A stretch of 34,150 nt of DNA from Planctomycetota bacterium (GCA_029259935.1 JAJDEH010000113.1:1-34150), one strand, 5' to 3'; numbered from the stretch's first letter, positions 1 to 8,609 are shown. Numbers and translations: made by a program. The notes: a model not told the origin generated them from the letters alone.

Positions 1-1
1 G

Positions 2-262
2 GGAACCTTTGCCGCCGCGCTGGTGCCCACCGTCGCCATCGGCTTTAACTGGAAACGAGCCACACCCTGGGCGGCGAACATTGCGATCATTTCTAGCCTG
101 TTATTCAACTTCATTGTAAAAGTGGCTCAGATCCGAATGCCGTATGGAATCCACGAAGGCGCGATCGCACTGCTGCTTTCGATGACCCTGTTCGTGGCCA
201 TCTCGCTCCTCTCGCGGCCACCCAAAATCGCCAAGGACGTCGAAGCGGTGATGGACATTTAG
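2..262 (+). CDS. Sodium:solute symporter (SSS family), C-terminal fragment
   Basis: The reading frame is open from base 2 and ends at TAG 260-262, so only the last 86 residues are present. The fragment begins GTFAAALVPTVAIGFNWKRAT, a loop in which the WKRAT-type motif follows a hydrophobic helix. It then has two hydrophobic segments (about residues 26-42 and 52-70) and a short polar tail ending in a PPKIAKDVEAVMD-like sequence. That layout matches the C-terminus of sodium-coupled solute symporters as I know them from planctomycetes. The substrate cannot be told from this piece. The stop overlaps by two bases the stop of the convergent minus-strand gene, so the two genes are packed tail to tail with no room for a terminator. 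The family call is from pattern recognition. Confidence 0.7.
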   Translation, partial: GTFAAALVPTVAIGFNWKRATPWAANIAIISSLLFNFIVKVAQIRMPYGIHEGAIALLLSMTLFVAISLLSRPPKIAKDVEAVMDI

Positions 263-747
263 TCCAAATCGAAAATCTCCAGGCGAACCTCACCAATCAA
301 TCCGCCCGGTAGGCCATCGCGGCCGGGGCGGGGCAGGGGAGGGCTCTCAGAAGAGAGCCTCGGCAACTCGACTTCAACAATGAGCAGATTGCTAGGAAGA
401 AGCCGGGCGGTAATATCGAACCGCGCGGGCGGATCCGCAAAGTAAATCTCGCCAAGCGATGTTCCATTCACCGAGACACGGCCGCGGGCATCCACCGCTT
501 CGACGACCAGTTCGACTCGGTCGCCGGAGGACAAGCCAGTGGGACTACCAAATCGCCGCTGATATCGCACGCGGCCGCGAAAATCGGGCCCCAGCGAATC
601 GCCCCAATCGGCCGGCATCTGAATGCGGCCCGGCGGCGGCAGATCGCCACCTTCTGTTTCTACCTCGCCGCTGGGCAAGAGTAAGGTGCGGGCCAGCGGT
701 TCGTATTGCCACGGGCCGCGCAGCCGGATGATGTGCGGATTGCTCAA
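259..747 (-). CDS. Small protein resembling a GH2-type sugar-binding jelly-roll domain
   Basis: Encodes 162 residues with no signal peptide or membrane helix. The middle holds FRGRVRYQRRF, RVELVVEAVDARGRVSVNG and FDITARLLPSNLLIVEVE. This order is typical of the galactose-binding-like beta-sandwich at the N-terminus of glycoside hydrolase family 2 enzymes: an R-Y-R-R-F strand, a V-x-G-x-G-x-V-x-V-N-G turn and a D-I-T edge strand. No catalytic barrel follows, so it is a stand-alone domain that may bind rather than cleave. The start is TTG 745-747. It is the only usable start after an in-frame TAG (787-789) that ends the upstream prepilin-type gene, so both genes lie in one frame with 39 bases between them. 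No clear ribosome binding site is visible. They are probably co-transcribed. The domain call is moderate; the substrate is unknown. Confidence 0.6.
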   Translation of the reverse strand: MSNPHIIRLRGPWQYEPLARTLLLPSGEVETEGGDLPPPGRIQMPADWGDSLGPDFRGRVRYQRRFGSPTGLSSGDRVELVVEAVDARGRVSVNGTSLGEIYFADPPARFDITARLLPSNLLIVEVELPRLSSESPPLPRPGRDGLPGGLIGEVRLEIFDLD

Positions 748-786
748 CTTGCCAGTGCGGGGAGAATTGGATCGTGGTCGCGCGTT

Positions 787-2424
787 CTACTTCGTGAAAT
801 TGCTAATGACGGAGGATTGCCGCACCTGTTTGGTATCAATCTCGATAACGCGAATCGTCACTTGTAAACCACGCATGGGGATCGGATAGGGCGGGCTCGT
901 TTCCCGCTCGCCCGGATCGTCGGTTCCGTTGATATTATCGTCATCGACGTTGTTGGTCCCTTGGTCGAAAACGCCCGTGTTGGGAATGCTGCTGAGTGGG
1001 AAATCTCCGCCGGGAGCCGCTTCCTGATTCACGCCATCGTATTCATAGTGGGCGGAACTCGTGTCGTAAACGAAAATTGGTTCGCCGGCCACGGATGGAC
1101 GCACAACCGGGATGATGCTTGAATCCGAAGTAAGAAAACCGCTTCTTTCATATAGCTGCGAACGTAGGGCGGGAGCTTCCGAAAAAATTGACTCAGGGTC
1201 CGGAGTGCCCGCGACGACATCGGCGGTTGAATCCAAATCTGAGTCCCAGCGATATCCCAGGTCCACAAATGCGCCCAGTCCGGTGGTCGTCCCATTACCG
1301 AATCCAAGATCACCCGGCTCGACCAACGCGTTCCCCACAACTTGCACTTGCGCTAGTGGATCGAATGCCTTGACATCAAAAGACAACACATTGGAAAGCA
1401 TCACATCTTCGCCCCGGCGAAGCACAAGTCCCGGGTCGGCTGGCACCGGTGCGGGCGTGATGATGTCGTCCAAGATGAATTTTCCTAGCGTATAGCGATT
1501 CAGCCGATAGGGAAAATGAGTTATCATGTCACCATCAATGTCGGGGTGGACATGATGCGCGAATCGGTTCTCTCGTTTTGTCAGATCCTCCAACGTATTC
1601 GCGATAATAATCGGCATATTCGTACTTGGATTGCGCAGAACAACCCCGGTTGTCTGATTCCTGGCAAGGCGGACTGAAACATCGTTGCGATTAATGAATG
1701 TATCGATGTCGGTGTAGTCGCCCGTGACAAGCCTGCCGGTTACCGAGTCGTTCAAATCGGGGCGAATCAGCAACGTTCTCCGGTAGACATTAATTTCCTC
1801 GCCAATATCCCAGACATTATTGGCGTTGCGATCGTTGAACTCGGTCCACCAAACAATTTCGGCGAACTTCGAAGTAATCACGTCGACAAAGTCGTCCGAA
1901 GTATCGGTCAGCGTTTCACCCCCCACGCGATCAAAGTCAGGGTTAACATACCGCCCGATGAAAGGTTCGTCATCGCTGCGCGAGGTAAACATAATGACGT
2001 CATCAATGTCTCCATAACTTAGATCGACGTTGTCCTTCCCTTCAAACGCGTCCAGGACGCCGTTGGGCGCGGGTTGAACGTCGATGGAAACGTCGGCGGT
2101 TCCGTCACCGTTTGAATCGCCATCGCGACTAAATCCGTCGATGTATTCGAAATAGCCCGCGCCGTCGGCGGGTGATGTCCACGGCCTTACCGAGACCGTT
2201 AGTCCCGCAAGATCCCGGCGTAATTGGTTGGTGGTGTTGCGCAAGCGCCCCGACATTTGTAGCGAGGCCCTCGCGTTGGTGATTTGGGCGCTGGCAACCC
2301 GGAAGATTTGCACCATGGCCAAAATGACGACCATCGCCAAGGCTGCCGAAACAAGGACTTCCAAAACGGTCAAGCCGCGACGGTCACGATAGGGTGCGTG
2401 TGAGAGTAGGGTAGGGGCGGACAT
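787..2424 (-). CDS. Prepilin-type protein with N-terminal methylation motif (PulJ/GspJ-like N-terminus)
   Basis: Encodes 545 residues. The N-terminus has RRG-LTVLEVLVSAALAMVV, a type IV prepilin leader: cleavage after Gly, Glu at +5, then one hydrophobic helix of about 20 residues, followed by a polar helix with Q, R and N. This is the processing site for a PilD-type peptidase. The rest is a long secreted region rich in Asp, Asn and Thr with no family I recognise. It contains Asp-rich segments such as SRDGDSNGDGTADVSID and DVDDDNINGTDD-like loops that may bind calcium. It is longer than a usual minor pseudopilin (about 200 residues). ATG 2424 is preferred over GTG 2430 because AAGGA lies about nine bases upstream of it. 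A good promoter candidate lies at 2539-2567. It probably serves a type II secretion or pilus-like assembly. Confidence 0.8.
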   Translation of the reverse strand: MSAPTLLSHAPYRDRRGLTVLEVLVSAALAMVVILAMVQIFRVASAQITNARASLQMSGRLRNTTNQLRRDLAGLTVSVRPWTSPADGAGYFEYIDGFSRDGDSNGDGTADVSIDVQPAPNGVLDAFEGKDNVDLSYGDIDDVIMFTSRSDDEPFIGRYVNPDFDRVGGETLTDTSDDFVDVITSKFAEIVWWTEFNDRNANNVWDIGEEINVYRRTLLIRPDLNDSVTGRLVTGDYTDIDTFINRNDVSVRLARNQTTGVVLRNPSTNMPIIIANTLEDLTKRENRFAHHVHPDIDGDMITHFPYRLNRYTLGKFILDDIITPAPVPADPGLVLRRGEDVMLSNVLSFDVKAFDPLAQVQVVGNALVEPGDLGFGNGTTTGLGAFVDLGYRWDSDLDSTADVVAGTPDPESIFSEAPALRSQLYERSGFLTSDSSIIPVVRPSVAGEPIFVYDTSSAHYEYDGVNQEAAPGGDFPLSSIPNTGVFDQGTNNVDDDNINGTDDPGERETSPPYPIPMRGLQVTIRVIEIDTKQVRQSSVISNFTK

Positions 2425-2488
2425 GTACACCGTTCCTTGGGGGATGGTGGATTGTTAAGTGGTCAAACGTTCTCAGTGAGATTGGACA

Positions 2489-2504
2489 TACGGCACAGGC
2501 CGTA
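2489..2504. repeat. Perfect hairpin in the leader of the prepilin-type gene
   Basis: TACGGC, a four-base loop ACAG, then GCCGTA: a perfect 6-bp stem. It lies between the promoter candidate (2539-2567) and the start codon (2424) of the minus-strand gene, so it would sit in the transcript leader. It could be a regulatory hairpin or a dispersed extragenic repeat; the window holds one copy. Confidence 0.5.
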
Positions 2505-2538
2505 CCTCTCACGCCCGTTCTGCCACCCTACCGCCTTT

Positions 2539-2567
2539 ATTCCACTCGGGATGGTAGAATTTGTCAA
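2539..2567 (-). promoter_or_regulatory. Sigma-70-type promoter candidate for the prepilin-type gene
   Basis: On the minus strand a perfect -35 box TTGACA (2567-2562) is followed after exactly 17 bases by TGGAAT (2544-2539), a four-of-six match to TATAAT. Transcription would begin about 100 bases before ATG 2424. This is the best -35 match noticed in the window. It lies in the divergent region between this gene and the DUF1559-like gene. Confidence 0.5.
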
Positions 2568-2720
2568 GCGATTTCAATGCCGCGCGGGGCTCTATCCCTG
2601 GAAAAACATGTTCGGCACCGATGGAATGGCTCGGGCCGACAAACCGGGACCGAGCACTTGGCGTAGTGAATCCTGTAGGAAAGGCCTTAGCACGGCAACG
2701 AACTGGAGACGTTGGTTCCA

Positions 2721-3701
2721 ATGAAACGAGGGGAAGTCGTCATTGTCGCAATTCTGTTGATGGGCGGTCTCACGCTGCTGTTGCCCTACATTCAACAGAT
2801 GCGCGTTCGCTCGCACCGCACCGTTTGCGAGATGAGGCAAATCCACACTGGCCTGGCGTTGGAACGGTATGAAACGCAGTTTACGAGTTTTCCCGGGTAT
2901 CGAAATTCGCAGGCGACCACCACCGATGGCGATCGCCAGCCAACCAGTTGGGCGTTCCCGATTTTGCCCTACGTTCTCAAACTGCCGGCCGAGTTGAAAT
3001 TCAACGAAGAAACCCTGCGCTACGAGTTGCCCGATCTACAAACTCGCACCTACGCGCCCATTTTCTCGGACTACGGCCCGGAGGGTCCTAGCGCGACTCG
3101 CGGAGCCGTGCCAGAATCCCTAATTCTCGAATTCATTTGCCCGGCGGATCGGCCGCCGAACAGGAAGCTTCCCCTAAACCGCATGAGCTTCGTGGTCAAT
3201 AGCGGGCTGCCCGACGCCAGGCCCACCACGACCGCGCCGCCGGACTGGACCGCGAATGGTATCTTCATGGACCACTTTCTTCGCTCCGAAGTCGAATCTC
3301 GCTCGGCTTCCCTGGCGATGCTCAATGAAGGTGACGGAGCGGACACAACTCTGCTGATCACGGAAAATGTCGATTCCGGAAGCTGGACCGACGATCAGGA
3401 ATCACGCGTCGGTTTTGTGTGGGTGGCCGAGACGATCCATGGCGAGCCCGACCCGGGCGACCTCTTGTTGCGAATTAATCAGCAGGTAGGCGAGGGGGAC
3501 GGAAATATCAAATTCGCCCGGCCGTCGAGCTATCATCCGGGTGGTGTGAACGTCTTGTACGCCAGCCAAAGAACGGCATTTCTAACCGAATCGATCGACT
3601 ACCTGATCTATACCCAGTTGATGTCGTCGAACAGCGGACAGTTGCGGCAGGCGGGAACGAACAAGCGGATTGGTCCGCCCTTCGGGATCATTGCTGAATG
3701 A
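2721..3701 (+). CDS. DUF1559-like secreted protein with a degenerate pseudopilin N-terminus
   Basis: Encodes 326 residues. An N-terminal hydrophobic helix (about residues 6-24) is followed by YIQQMRVRSHRTVCEMRQIHTGLALERYE, which mirrors the start of planctomycete DUF1559 proteins (LLPAVQ..REAARR..C.NNLKQIGLALHNY). The C-terminus has SYHPGGVNVLYASQRTAFL, the counterpart of the H-x9-DG motif of that family, with the usual Asp-Gly replaced by Ser-Gln. The usual leader G-F-T-L-V-E is absent: the helix begins KRGEVVIVAILL, without the Phe-Thr-Leu-x-Glu stretch. It may therefore stay as a membrane-anchored protein and not be processed by a prepilin peptidase. ATG 2721 is chosen over TTG 2712. A GGAG lies 15 bases upstream, which is only a moderate ribosome binding site. 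The function of the family is unknown. Confidence 0.75.
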   Translation: MKRGEVVIVAILLMGGLTLLLPYIQQMRVRSHRTVCEMRQIHTGLALERYETQFTSFPGYRNSQATTTDGDRQPTSWAFPILPYVLKLPAELKFNEETLRYELPDLQTRTYAPIFSDYGPEGPSATRGAVPESLILEFICPADRPPNRKLPLNRMSFVVNSGLPDARPTTTAPPDWTANGIFMDHFLRSEVESRSASLAMLNEGDGADTTLLITENVDSGSWTDDQESRVGFVWVAETIHGEPDPGDLLLRINQQVGEGDGNIKFARPSSYHPGGVNVLYASQRTAFLTESIDYLIYTQLMSSNSGQLRQAGTNKRIGPPFGIIAE

Positions 3702-3724
3702 AGCAGCACACGGATCCGCTGCTT
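3701..3724 (+). terminator. Stem-loop at the end of the DUF1559-like gene
   Basis: AAGCAGC (3701-3707) and GCTGCTT (3718-3724) form a perfect 7-bp stem around a ten-base loop, starting on the last base of the stop codon. No T-run follows, so a classic intrinsic terminator is not supported; it may still stop or protect the transcript. Confidence 0.35.
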
Positions 3725-4197
3725 GATTCTAACCAAAATGCACAATGTTTAACGGCAGTCTCTTGTAACGTTGTTCTGGGTCGATGGCCATATTGATGAC
3801 GTGGCTCGGAAGTCAACGGAGAACAGGCACGCGGCACGGGCCATCACTGGCCCACCATCTGTCTGCTCCTGCTTTCGCGAATCAAAAAATCACGGTAAAC
3901 TGCTGTTACGCAGACACTTAAGTGGCCGCCCTCGAGGGAAGTGCCACGGCGGTCCGTGAAGGATTTGACCACGGACAGAGAATGATGGAGGCGTCATCCC
4001 CTCGTCATGGATACACAACAGTCTCTTCTATCCACAATTCATTGCTATTCTGCTGGGAGTCGTTCCGTTGCATCTCCTTTGGGAGAGTTCGAGGTAGGTA
4101 TAATTTCTCCTGCTCGATTCAATACGCCCTGGCCCGTCCAGCGGCGATCAACCACGACTTCCCGTTGACTTGGAAATCATCAAATAGGAATTGCGCA
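3725..4197. other. Intergenic region upstream of the TPR-exbB-exbD cluster
   Basis: No convincing gene is seen. Open frames exist, including one that continues in frame into the TPR gene, but their translations lack domain character or a ribosome binding site. The region should hold the promoter of the downstream cluster; the only good motif found is the -10 box at 4099-4104. Confidence 0.6.
4099..4104 (+). promoter_or_regulatory. Perfect -10 box upstream of the TPR-exbB-exbD cluster
   Basis: A perfect TATAAT lies 93 bases before ATG 4198. No good -35 box stands at 16-18 bases; a TTGCAT at 4068-4073 is too far (25 bases) and there is no TG extension. This could be a promoter that needs an activator, or chance. 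Confidence 0.35.
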
Positions 4198-7100
4198 ATG
4201 CCACGAACGCGTATTTTTCGAATGGAACTTTGGATTTATTTGGCAGCGGTGCTGACTCTTTTGTCTGCCGCCGGTAACCGCTCGCTGGCGCAAGAAAAAC
4301 AGAAGCTGGCCGAACCGAACGCCGCCGCCCGCCGGCTCTATTCGACGGCCGCCAATGCCCAAAATGAAGACAACTTTCAATTCGCGGTCAAGCGTTGGGA
4401 GCAGTTCCTCGAAAAGTATCCCAACACCGAACTCACACCCAAGGCGCAGCACTACACCGGCATTTGCTATCGGCAGCTTGGCGAATTCGAAAAGGCCGCC
4501 AAGCACTTCGACGTTGTCGCGAAAAAGTGGATCGCCGTTCCGAACTTCGCGTTGGGCGAGGAAGCTCTCTTGAATCTCGGCTGGTGTCTTTTTACGCAGG
4601 CCAAGAGCATGACCGAGGGGAGCGCGGCAATCTACGCTCAAGCGGCTGACGCGTTCGCTAGGCAATTGGCTAAGTACCCGAAGGGAGACTACTTGGATCA
4701 GGCTCTCTATTTCCAAGGCGAATCATTTTATCGGGGCGGCAAGACAGCGGAGGCGATCGCGCCCTACTCACGTTTGGTGAACGATACGGCATTGAAAGAC
4801 TCGCCGCTGCGGGCCGATGCCACCTACGCGCTGGGCGTGACGCACGAAGAGCAGAGCCAATTTGTGGAGGCCGGCAAAATCTACGACGTCTTTATCAGGG
4901 ACTACAGTAAAGACGCGCTGCTGCATGAGGTCAAAATGCGCAAGGGCGATACACTGTTGCAGCGCGGGCTGGCCGCCAAGAAGTCGCAAACGCCGGATGC
5001 CGCGAAGCCGCTGTTGGAAGCGGCGCTGAAACAGTTCGGCGAAGTGGCCCAAGTGAAAGGGTTCAAGCTGGCCGATCGGTCGCTCTACAACCAAGCGACT
5101 TGCCAGGTCGAATTGGACCAATTCCTCGAAGCGGCCCAGCTCTTTGCAAAAGTGGTTTCGCAGTTCGCCGACTCGTCGTATGTGCCCAGTGCCACGATAA
5201 ACGCCGGCAAGTTCTATTACCAAGGCAAAGCCTCCGAAGAGGCTCTCCAATGGCTCAACAAGGTTGTCCAAAGTGATCCCGGCAACGCGGCGGAAGCCGC
5301 GCACTTGGCAGCCCGCATTCATTTGGCCAGCAAGGCACCCGACAAAGCCTATGAGCTATGCAGCCGCGTGCTTCCCAAGGCCGGCCAGAGCCCCTTTGTC
5401 GCCAATCTAAAAATGGATCAGGCCGACGCGGCCTGGGCAATCGAAGGCAAGCAGGCCGAATCACTGGCGCTTTATCTCAAGCTGTACGAAGCAGACCCGA
5501 AACATGCGCTCGCTCCGCAAGCCCTGTACAACGCGGCCTTTGCTGGCATGGATTTGAAGGAATACGACGCGGCACTGCAGCACTGCGCCACGTTTCTAAA
5601 ATCATTCGCGGAAAACAGTTTCGATGCGGACGTCAAATACGTGGCCGCCGAATGTCACCGGCTGAAGGGTGAATTCGAACCGGCCGAGGCGGGCTACACG
5701 GACTTGATCGCCGGCTACAAGGATCACGCCGACTTCCCGCTGTGGCATGTACGACTGGGCAATGTGCTTTACAACCAGGAAAAATTTGAACCTGCCATCA
5801 GCTCACTGACGGATAATCTCAAGCTGTTGGGGAAACCGGTGCTGCTGGCCGAGGCCCAGTACTTAGTCGGAATGAGCCACATGGCGCTGGAGCAATACGA
5901 CGAGGCGGCGGCGGCGATGGAAAAATCGTTCGCGGCGGATTCCACCTGGCGTCAGGCCGACGCCGCGCTGTTGGCTTGGTCGCGGGCCCTGTTCCAATCT
6001 GAAAAGACGGACGACGCGATCGCCCGCTTGGAACAGTTTTTTGAGAAATTCCCCAACAGCCACCTTACCGACCAGGGCTACTATCGGCTCGGGCAATGTT
6101 ACTCCGCCAAAGGCGACCACAAGCAGGCGGTCGCGCAGTTCTCGGCGGTTATCGAAAAGACGCCCGATTCAGGTTACGCACCGGCCGCCTATTTTGACAT
6201 GGGATGGTCGCTGTTTAATCAGGACCAGTTCAAGGAGGCCGTCGCCACCTTCACCGCTTTGATCGAAAAGCATCCGGGGAATGCGTTGGTCGCCGAGGCG
6301 CTGTTTGGTCGCGGCATGGCAGGGCGGCAAACGGAAAAGTACCAAGAAGCAGTGGCCGATTTCACGGCGTTTCTCGAAACGGAACTCAAGGGGCCGCGCC
6401 GCTGCGCTGCCCTTTTTGAAAGAGGACGGGTCCATGTCAAGCTGAAGGAATTCAAGACGGCGGCGGCCGATTTCACGGCGCTGCTGGAATTTGATCCCAA
6501 GGATCAGATTGCGGATCGGGCGATGTACGAGTTGGCGTGGTCTCTGAAAGACGACGGCCAGGACGAGCAGGCACTGGCGGCATTTCGCAAGCTGCCCCAA
6601 GATTATCCCGACAGCCACTTTGCCGCCGAAGCTTATTACCACGACGGCGAAGCGTTGTTCAATGCCGAGGATTATGCCGGCGCGGCGAAAGTATTTTCGA
6701 TAGCCAAGGAGAAAGCACCGAAAGACGCGTTGAAAGAACAGGCGTCGTACAAGCTTGCTTGGACGCTCTATATGCGAGACCAGTTCGACGAGGCTGGCAA
6801 GGCATTCGCCGCGCAGATGGCTGCCTTTCCCAAGGGTGCCCTCTACGTCTCGGCATCGCACATGTTGGGCGAGTCGTATTTCCACGGAGGCGACTACGCC
6901 AACGCACTGACCGCGTTTACCGCCGCGCGCGGCCCCGTCGAGAAAGCCGAGAACATCGCCGACGACCTGAAGGCAACCGTTCTGCTGCACGGTGGACAGA
7001 GCGCCGCCAGTCTCGAGAAATGGCCCGAGGCATTGAAGTTCCTGGCCACCATCCCGGAAGATTTTCCCGATAGCTCGGTCGTGGAAGAAGCCAGCTTTGA

Positions 7101-7506
7101 AAAGGGCCGGGCCCATTTCAAACTCGGCCAACTAGACGAAGCGCTGGCCGCCTTCAAAAAGGCAGCGGACGACCCGGGCGTCGTGGGAGCTCGCGCCTTG
7201 TTCCAAACGGGTGAAGTTTATTTCGTCAAAAAGGAATTCGAGCAAGCCGTCGAGGAGTTCGGCAATGTTCGCTTTGGTTTTGGTGGCAATAAAGCGCCCG
7301 ACGATATCAAGTCCGTGCAGGCGCGAGCGGGATACGAAGGTGCCCGCTGCTACGAAGTGCGGATCAAGGACGCCAAGGAACCGCAGCGCGGAAAACTGAT
7401 CGAATCGGCAATCGAATTCTACACTTACGTCGTTGAGAAGCATGCGCGGAGCCCGTACGCAGCCCAGGCCCAAGAGCGGCTCAAGGTACTCAAGGCCCTC
7501 AAGTAA
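4198..7506 (+). CDS. Large secreted tetratricopeptide-repeat protein
   Basis: Encodes 1102 residues. ATG 4198 is chosen because AGGA lies about nine bases upstream and it is followed by a signal peptide: basic start, hydrophobic core IYLAAVLTLLSAAG and a cleavage site near SLA-Q. Almost all the rest is TPR repeats of 34-38 residues, with the pattern A-x-Y-x-x-G-x-x-x-x-x-x-G-x-(F/Y)-x-x-A-x-x-x-F and closing P-x-(S/N). Examples are YYRLGQCYSAKGDHKQAVAQF and AYFDMGWSLFNQDQFKEAVA. They are spaced like the TolA-binding TPR type found in YbgF/CpoB and BamD. It heads a run with exbB, exbD and the TonB-like giant protein (97 bases to the next start). A periplasmic scaffold binding the energised partner is a reasonable inference. 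CpoB of Tol-Pal is much shorter (about 260 residues), so this is not a simple orthologue. Confidence 0.85.
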   Translation: MPRTRIFRMELWIYLAAVLTLLSAAGNRSLAQEKQKLAEPNAAARRLYSTAANAQNEDNFQFAVKRWEQFLEKYPNTELTPKAQHYTGICYRQLGEFEKAAKHFDVVAKKWIAVPNFALGEEALLNLGWCLFTQAKSMTEGSAAIYAQAADAFARQLAKYPKGDYLDQALYFQGESFYRGGKTAEAIAPYSRLVNDTALKDSPLRADATYALGVTHEEQSQFVEAGKIYDVFIRDYSKDALLHEVKMRKGDTLLQRGLAAKKSQTPDAAKPLLEAALKQFGEVAQVKGFKLADRSLYNQATCQVELDQFLEAAQLFAKVVSQFADSSYVPSATINAGKFYYQGKASEEALQWLNKVVQSDPGNAAEAAHLAARIHLASKAPDKAYELCSRVLPKAGQSPFVANLKMDQADAAWAIEGKQAESLALYLKLYEADPKHALAPQALYNAAFAGMDLKEYDAALQHCATFLKSFAENSFDADVKYVAAECHRLKGEFEPAEAGYTDLIAGYKDHADFPLWHVRLGNVLYNQEKFEPAISSLTDNLKLLGKPVLLAEAQYLVGMSHMALEQYDEAAAAMEKSFAADSTWRQADAALLAWSRALFQSEKTDDAIARLEQFFEKFPNSHLTDQGYYRLGQCYSAKGDHKQAVAQFSAVIEKTPDSGYAPAAYFDMGWSLFNQDQFKEAVATFTALIEKHPGNALVAEALFGRGMAGRQTEKYQEAVADFTAFLETELKGPRRCAALFERGRVHVKLKEFKTAAADFTALLEFDPKDQIADRAMYELAWSLKDDGQDEQALAAFRKLPQDYPDSHFAAEAYYHDGEALFNAEDYAGAAKVFSIAKEKAPKDALKEQASYKLAWTLYMRDQFDEAGKAFAAQMAAFPKGALYVSASHMLGESYFHGGDYANALTAFTAARGPVEKAENIADDLKATVLLHGGQSAASLEKWPEALKFLATIPEDFPDSSVVEEASFEKGRAHFKLGQLDEALAAFKKAADDPGVVGARALFQTGEVYFVKKEFEQAVEEFGNVRFGFGGNKAPDDIKSVQARAGYEGARCYEVRIKDAKEPQRGKLIESAIEFYTYVVEKHARSPYAAQAQERLKVLKALK

Positions 7507-7602
7507 CCTCCTCATTTTGATCGAGCCGTCCGCGGTGTTCACGCTTGTTGTCGCGTGGAATCGTTCTGGTCCAATGGAAGCCAAATAGTAAAGAGAATCA
7601 AA

Positions 7603-8571
7603 ATGCTCTTGAATGAATCGCCACGGTGGAAGTCCATCTTTTGTTTTGTGATGTTGTCCGCGGTCTGCCTGATGGTCTTTCAGGGCCTGCTGTGGACACC
7701 CGCTTCGGCTCAGGAGGGGAGCGACAGTCCCAGTGCCGATTTGGCTGGCGATGAACCGGGCACGGACACCGAGGAGCCGGAGACTGCCGCACCAGAAAAT
7801 GCTGCTCCCGCCGCGCCGTCGAAGGTCGGCGGCCTCAAGGTACTCACACTGCTCCGCCAGGGCGGCTGGTTTTTCATGGTGCCGATCTGGGTGGTTTCGA
7901 TTGGTGTGTTGACGATGACCATCGAGCGAGTAATCGGCCTGCGGCGAGGACGCGTGATTCCCGACGGATTGGTCTCGGGTTTGGGACGTCTGGGCGGCAA
8001 GCAAGGCGGCTTTGACCCGCGGCAGGCCTACAAGCTTTGTCAGCAATTCCCTTCGTCGGCATCGACGGTCATTCGCGCCATGCTGCTCAAGGTCGGCCGT
8101 CCCCATTCGGAAGTCGAACATGCCGTTCAAGAGGCCAGTGAACGCGAGGCCAATCGCCTTTACACCAATGTGCGTTGGTTGAGTCTAGCGGCAGCGGTTG
8201 CTCCCTTGTGGGGACTGCTGGGAACCGTGTGGGGCATGATCACCGCGTTCTACGACACGGCGCAACTCAGCCCGGGCCAGAATAAGGCGGAAGTGCTGGC
8301 CGGCGGAATCTACACCGCTCTGGTCACCACGTTGTGCGGATTGTTCATTGCCATCCCTTCGGCGGTGATGGCGCACTATTTTGAAGGACGCATTACTTCC
8401 TTGTTCCATCAAATTGACGAACTGTTATTTAACCTGCTGCCACAAGTCGAACGTTACGAAGGCCGAGTCCGATTCAATCGTCAAATGGACGACGAACCGG
8501 CGGACGTTGAACCGCCGCCTGTGGAGGGCGAACCAAAGAGTCCCCGACGTCCCGCTACGACTTCGTCGTAA
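7603..8571 (+). CDS. exbB: ExbB/TolQ/MotA-family proton channel protein
   Basis: Encodes 322 residues. The MotA/TolQ/ExbB domain has three membrane helices: GGWFFMVPIWVVSIGVLTMT (about residues 86-106), WLSLAAAVAPLWGLLGTVWG (about 190-210) and YTALVTTLCGLFIAIPSAVM (about 235-258). The conserved A-P-L-x-G-L-L-G-T-V-x-G-M and T-T-x-x-G-L-x-x-A-I-P segments are present. With ExbD it should form the proton-driven motor in the inner membrane. ATG 7603 has AAGAG just upstream; GTG 7555 is less likely. Unusually, a signal-peptide-like segment (residues 9-36, ending ASA-Q) and a 45-residue Glu/Pro/Ala-rich stretch precede the channel domain, adding an outward-facing N-terminal region absent from E. 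coli ExbB. The C-terminal tail is Pro/Glu-rich. The family call is firm; assignment to ExbB versus TolQ is not possible. Confidence 0.92.
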   Translation: MLLNESPRWKSIFCFVMLSAVCLMVFQGLLWTPASAQEGSDSPSADLAGDEPGTDTEEPETAAPENAAPAAPSKVGGLKVLTLLRQGGWFFMVPIWVVSIGVLTMTIERVIGLRRGRVIPDGLVSGLGRLGGKQGGFDPRQAYKLCQQFPSSASTVIRAMLLKVGRPHSEVEHAVQEASEREANRLYTNVRWLSLAAAVAPLWGLLGTVWGMITAFYDTAQLSPGQNKAEVLAGGIYTALVTTLCGLFIAIPSAVMAHYFEGRITSLFHQIDELLFNLLPQVERYEGRVRFNRQMDDEPADVEPPPVEGEPKSPRRPATTSS

Positions 8572-8609
8572 GGTGGTTACTTTGGAATGGCATGACCGCA
8601 TTCAAAGAC

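Noticed and set aside
3771..3959. Short frame starting FWVDGHIDDVARK, reminiscent of the DG motif of DUF1559 proteins
   Set aside because: It is only about 15 suggestive residues after an in-frame stop, with a TTG start; too little to call a gene remnant.
3922..4197. In-frame N-terminal extension of the TPR protein
   Set aside because: It lacks a ribosome binding site and would bury the signal peptide; ATG 4198 has both a site and a signal.
6169..7131. 320-residue minus-strand open frame inside the TPR gene
   Set aside because: It is a mirror of the repeated, GC-biased TPR codons; the plus strand has a clear family, signal peptide and start.
7132..8130. 332-residue minus-strand open frame across the TPR and exbB genes
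   Set aside because: It spans two well-supported plus-strand genes and has no recognisable domain.
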